A stretch of 53,604 bases of DNA. Source: Rhodospirillaceae bacterium (lineage in GTDB: Bacteria; Pseudomonadota; Alphaproteobacteria; Rhodospirillales; UBA2165). The position numbers and the translations under genes are program-made. Shown piece by piece: positions 50,624-53,604 of the stretch. The stretch lies in the NCBI GenBank assembly GCA_018649725.1, contig JABIHH010000089.1:1-53604 (forward strand), in the 5' to 3' direction. Each line of letters begins with the position of its first letter. Position 1 is the first letter of the stretch. The notes under the pieces were generated by a model. That model was not told the origin of the DNA. It made no database searches and was given only the letters and a program-made list of their open reading frames with translations.

Positions 50624-53602
50624 ATGGGCTCTTTGAAGTTCTCGATCATCCTGTTTGGCCTCAGACTGCTAATTTGGATGCAGGCATTGCGTTATCAAGC
50701 TTTTCGCGACCGGCTGAAAGAGAAAAACTTTACCGCTCAAATGAAGACCAAAGACAATTCTGTCGGGCGCTGGTTCACCTTCAAAGACGGCTCGGTTTCT
50801 TCCGGCAACGGGGTGAAAGCAGATGCCGATATTGTGCTGACCTTCAAGACTTCTGAAATTGCCGTCCGGCTCCTCATGCCTCCAATAGACCAACTTGAGC
50901 AGATCAATGCGATGAAGGACTTCCTGTTGAGCCTCGAAGGTCCGGACGAACTCACCTCCTGGTTTACTCAAACGGTTATGCAGACCCAAACAGTTGGCTG
51001 GAAATATGGTGTCGATATGGGTGGCGGCGTGACCCGTTTTTGTAATATGACAAATGGCGGGCCGGTCTTTTTATATGTCAAAGACAACAAGCTCATTCGT
51101 ATAACACCGATCGATTTTGATGACAGTGATCCCGAGACTTGGACGATTAAAGCGCGCGGCAAAACTTTTACCCCTCCCCGCAAAACGACCTTAGCGCCGC
51201 ATGGCATGAACTGGAAAAGCATGCTCAATTCGCCGGACCGTCTGCTCTATCCAATGAAGCGGGTCGACTTTGATCCGAACGGCGACCGCAATCCACAAAA
51301 CCGCGGCAGCTCCGGCTATGAACGCATCTCTTGGGAAGAGGCGCTGGATATTGTCGCCGGCGAAATTAAACGCATCAAAAAAGAGCATGGCCCCGGTGCC
51401 ATCGCCAACTCGCACGGCTCGCACCACACCTGGGGCAATGTCGGTTATTATCTAAGCGCTGACTTTAAATTCATTAATGCCGTCGGCATGACCCGCGTGC
51501 TGCACAACCCAGACAGTTGGGAAGGCTGGTATTGGGGCGCTGCTCACCATTGGGGCGGCTCGCTCCGGGTTGGCCAGACCGAAACCTACGGCACCGTCGA
51601 GGATTTGCTTAAAGAAGCTGAGATGGTGGTCTTTTGGGCGAGTAATCCAGAAGGCACCAGCGGCGCTTATGGCTCTCTCGAAGGCACGGTGCGGCGTAAA
51701 TGGCTGAAAGATCTCGATATCGACCTTGTTCATATCGATCCTTATTACAACGACACCGCCCAATTCCTGGGCGGCAAATGGCTGGCTCCTAAACCGACTT
51801 CATCGCCGGCTTTAGCTGTCGCGATTGCCAATGTCTGGATGAACGAAGATCTCTATGACAAAGACTTTGTTGAAAACCGGACAACGGGTTTTGACAAATG
51901 GCAGGCCTATGTTATGGGCGAAGAAGATGGCGTGCCTAAGACTCCTGAATGGGCAGAAGAAGAGACCGGCCTTCAAGCCAAAGAAATTCGCGCCTTGGCC
52001 CGCAAATGGGGCAACAAAAAAGTCTATCTCGCAGCCGGTGGCTGGGGCAATGGACATGGCGGCGCATGCCGCAACGCAACCGGCATTCAATGGGCGCGCA
52101 CGCTCGTTTGTCTGATGGCGATGCAAGGGCTGGGCAAGCCCGGCGTCAATATGGGCAATCTGCAATGGGGCACACCGGTTGATACCAATTTCTATTTCCC
52201 AGGCTATGCTGAAGGTGGCATGTCGGGTGACCTTCACCACACCGCGATGTCGGTCGAGCTTTATCAGCGGATGCCGCAACTGCCGAGCATGAACACGGTC
52301 GAGCAAACCATCCCCCGGCTCTGGCTGCCGGAAGCCATTATGGAAGGCAAAGCTGAAGGCTATGCCTGGGACGGTAAAAGCATCGAAGCGCAGTTCAATA
52401 AAATCTCCTATCCAAAGCCCGGCTATTCGCCGGTCAAGATGCTCTACAAAATCGGCGGCTCGCTCATTAGTACGATGGCGGATTCTAATCGCCACGTAAA
52501 AATGTATCGCTCGGAGAATCTTGAGTTTTGTGTCAGCCAAGCGATTTGGAATGAAGGCGAAGCGAAATTCGCCGACATCATTCTGCCCGCCTGCACCAAT
52601 TTTGAGCGCCCGGATATCAGTGAATGGGCAGCCCTTGGCGGCTATGCCTTCCACGGCCAGACCCAGCTCAATAACCGGGTCGCCGTGTTCCAGCATCAGG
52701 CCATCCAGCCAATGGGAGAGTCCAAATCTGATTATGTGATTTTCTCTGAAATATGTGAACGCCTCGGCCTCAGTGCCTACTTCACCGAAGGTATCTCGGA
52801 GCTCGATTGGGCGAAACGTATGTTCGATGCATCTGATCTTCCGCAGATTATTTCGTGGAAAGAATTTATCCGCAAAGGCTATGTCGTTATTCCGCCGGAA
52901 AAAGAAGAGCTGCGCGATCCGACATCTTGGAACTGGTATTACGAGGACCGCAAGAAAGACGTGCCGGAGCCAATGCCATTGCCGTCTGACTATAAAGACG
53001 AGTATCTCAAAGGCATTCAGACCCAATCGGGCAAAATTGAGTTTGAAGCATCGAGCCTCAAACGCTTTGATGCGCATGACCCGGAACGGCCGCCTGTCGT
53101 TAAATACAATCCGGCCTTTGATGCACCTTCTCAAGCGAAGCACCCGCTTCGTATGCTGACCCCGCATCCCCGCTATTCCTTCCACACTCAAGGTGACGGC
53201 AAAGATTCTTTCATCAACAACATCAAAGACCACCGGGTTGAAGTCGACGGCTTTTATTATTGGATCATCCGGATCAATGCTGAAGATGCCGCCGAGCGCG
53301 GCATTAAGATGCACGATTTGGTGAAAGTATATAATGATCAAGGTGCCGTTGTTTGTGCCGCCCTGGTGACGCAACGCCTGCCGCGGGGCTCGACCCATGG
53401 CTACGAATCTTGTGCAACCTACGAGCCTTTGGGAGAACCCGGCAATTCAGTTGACCGCGGCGGTATTTTGAACCTATTGACACCGAAGAAGTCTCAGATC
53501 AAAAAAGGCCATTCGATGGGTAATTCCACGGCCTTGGTTGAAATTGAGTTATGGGATGGCAAAGCCGAACATAATGTCGCCCCCGCAGTTGCGGCAGAGT
53601 AA
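50624..53602 (+). CDS. Pyrogallol-phloroglucinol transhydroxylase-like molybdenum enzyme, large subunit, with extra N-terminal domain
   Basis: 992 residues of the DMSO-reductase (bis-molybdopterin) family. From about residue 140 ([17 protein letters not shown]) it closely follows the large subunit of Pelobacter acidigallici transhydroxylase: [24 protein letters not shown] (H267/H268), HNPDSWEGW (D297, S298 as Mo ligand), [11 protein letters not shown] and [17 protein letters not shown]. There is no CxxCxxxC iron-sulfur motif, as in that subunit, so a separate FeS subunit is expected right after the window. Residues 1-135 are an additional domain with an SCP2-like look ([33 protein letters not shown]). 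No Tat signal is present. The type enzyme moves hydroxyl groups between polyhydroxybenzenes; here the substrate is unknown. GGAGA precedes the ATG. Confidence 0.8.
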   Translation: MGSLKFSIILFGLRLLIWMQALRYQAFRDRLKEKNFTAQMKTKDNSVGRWFTFKDGSVSSGNGVKADADIVLTFKTSEIAVRLLMPPIDQLEQINAMKDFLLSLEGPDELTSWFTQTVMQTQTVGWKYGVDMGGGVTRFCNMTNGGPVFLYVKDNKLIRITPIDFDDSDPETWTIKARGKTFTPPRKTTLAPHGMNWKSMLNSPDRLLYPMKRVDFDPNGDRNPQNRGSSGYERISWEEALDIVAGEIKRIKKEHGPGAIANSHGSHHTWGNVGYYLSADFKFINAVGMTRVLHNPDSWEGWYWGAAHHWGGSLRVGQTETYGTVEDLLKEAEMVVFWASNPEGTSGAYGSLEGTVRRKWLKDLDIDLVHIDPYYNDTAQFLGGKWLAPKPTSSPALAVAIANVWMNEDLYDKDFVENRTTGFDKWQAYVMGEEDGVPKTPEWAEEETGLQAKEIRALARKWGNKKVYLAAGGWGNGHGGACRNATGIQWARTLVCLMAMQGLGKPGVNMGNLQWGTPVDTNFYFPGYAEGGMSGDLHHTAMSVELYQRMPQLPSMNTVEQTIPRLWLPEAIMEGKAEGYAWDGKSIEAQFNKISYPKPGYSPVKMLYKIGGSLISTMADSNRHVKMYRSENLEFCVSQAIWNEGEAKFADIILPACTNFERPDISEWAALGGYAFHGQTQLNNRVAVFQHQAIQPMGESKSDYVIFSEICERLGLSAYFTEGISELDWAKRMFDASDLPQIISWKEFIRKGYVVIPPEKEELRDPTSWNWYYEDRKKDVPEPMPLPSDYKDEYLKGIQTQSGKIEFEASSLKRFDAHDPERPPVVKYNPAFDAPSQAKHPLRMLTPHPRYSFHTQGDGKDSFINNIKDHRVEVDGFYYWIIRINAEDAAERGIKMHDLVKVYNDQGAVVCAALVTQRLPRGSTHGYESCATYEPLGEPGNSVDRGGILNLLTPKKSQIKKGHSMGNSTALVEIELWDGKAEHNVAPAVAAE

Positions 53603-53604
53603 GA

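Noticed and set aside
51812..53398. Long open frame (528 codons) on the leftward strand opposite the transhydroxylase gene
   Set aside because: It lacks domain motifs, has the low-complexity composition of an antisense frame, and lies wholly within a gene with strong family matches.
1..53604. CRISPR arrays, insertion sequences, integrase or phage genes
   Set aside because: None was seen: no regularly spaced repeats with spacers, no transposase-like frames and no att-like duplication next to the two tRNA genes.

Overview
The window reads as a stretch of alphaproteobacterial chromosome, probably a Rhodospirillales-type or similar marine/soil lineage of moderate GC. The evidence is a GapR (DUF2312) gene, a 41-residue L36 of the alphaproteobacterial type, two tRNAs with encoded CCA, EgtD, GlcDEF and numerous DMT, TRAP and TauE/SafE transporters. 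Species cannot be told. No rRNA, CRISPR array, insertion sequence, integrase or phage gene was seen.

Layout. (1) 1-3736 is mostly housekeeping: a cut-off flavin monooxygenase, murA, a small basic protein, tRNA-Thr(GGT), a HisC-like aminotransferase and a lone CheY-type receiver. (2) 3733-9908 is a divergent aromatic meta-cleavage cluster of homoprotocatechuate (Hpa) type. The leftward arm is a DapA-family aldolase, a fumarylacetoacetate-hydrolase (FAH) family enzyme and an HpaR-like MarR regulator. The rightward arm is HpaF isomerase, HpaE dehydrogenase, a LigA/LigB-type dioxygenase pair and an SDR. Both arms appear to start from mirror-image promoters that share one palindrome (6002-6055). 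(3) 9930-33909 is mixed: hemerythrin, VOC protein, three EamA transporters, egtD, two N-formylglutamate amidohydrolases, gapR, a flagellin-like protein, glcDEF, rpmJ, tRNA-Val(GAC), a lytic transglycosylase, a membrane nucleotidyl cyclase, methyltransferases, a FadJ-like beta-oxidation enzyme and a glutathionyl-hydroquinone reductase.

(4) 33954-41637 is a second meta-cleavage cluster: semialdehyde dehydrogenase, 2-oxopent-4-enoate hydratase, 4-oxalocrotonate decarboxylase, SDR and FAH enzyme leftward; a GntR/FCD regulator and an HpaD-type class III extradiol dioxygenase rightward; then a TauE/SafE permease and a GlcG/HbpS-like protein. (5) 41702-45618 holds a TRAP transporter, with a terminator hairpin between its binding-protein and permease genes, and a divergent HpaC-like flavin reductase. 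(6) 45753-46589 is a compact two-gene module resembling a toxin-antitoxin locus, with a perfect 28-bp palindrome over its promoter. (7) 46608-53604 has an orphan ABC binding protein, an HpaB-family hydroxylase, a truncated IclR gene, a cupin and a large molybdenum enzyme. The last is a pyrogallol-phloroglucinol transhydroxylase large-subunit homologue with an extra N-terminal domain; its iron-sulfur partner would lie just beyond the right edge.

Taken together, the window looks like an aromatic-compound island in which hydroxylation (HpaB/HpaC-like), possible hydroxyl transfer (transhydroxylase), class III ring cleavage and two lower pathways sit with uptake systems and three regulators. The most interesting candidates are the fused transhydroxylase, the toxin-antitoxin-like pair with its palindromic promoter, and the symmetric MarR-controlled divergent promoter. 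Substrates are inferred from families and context only.
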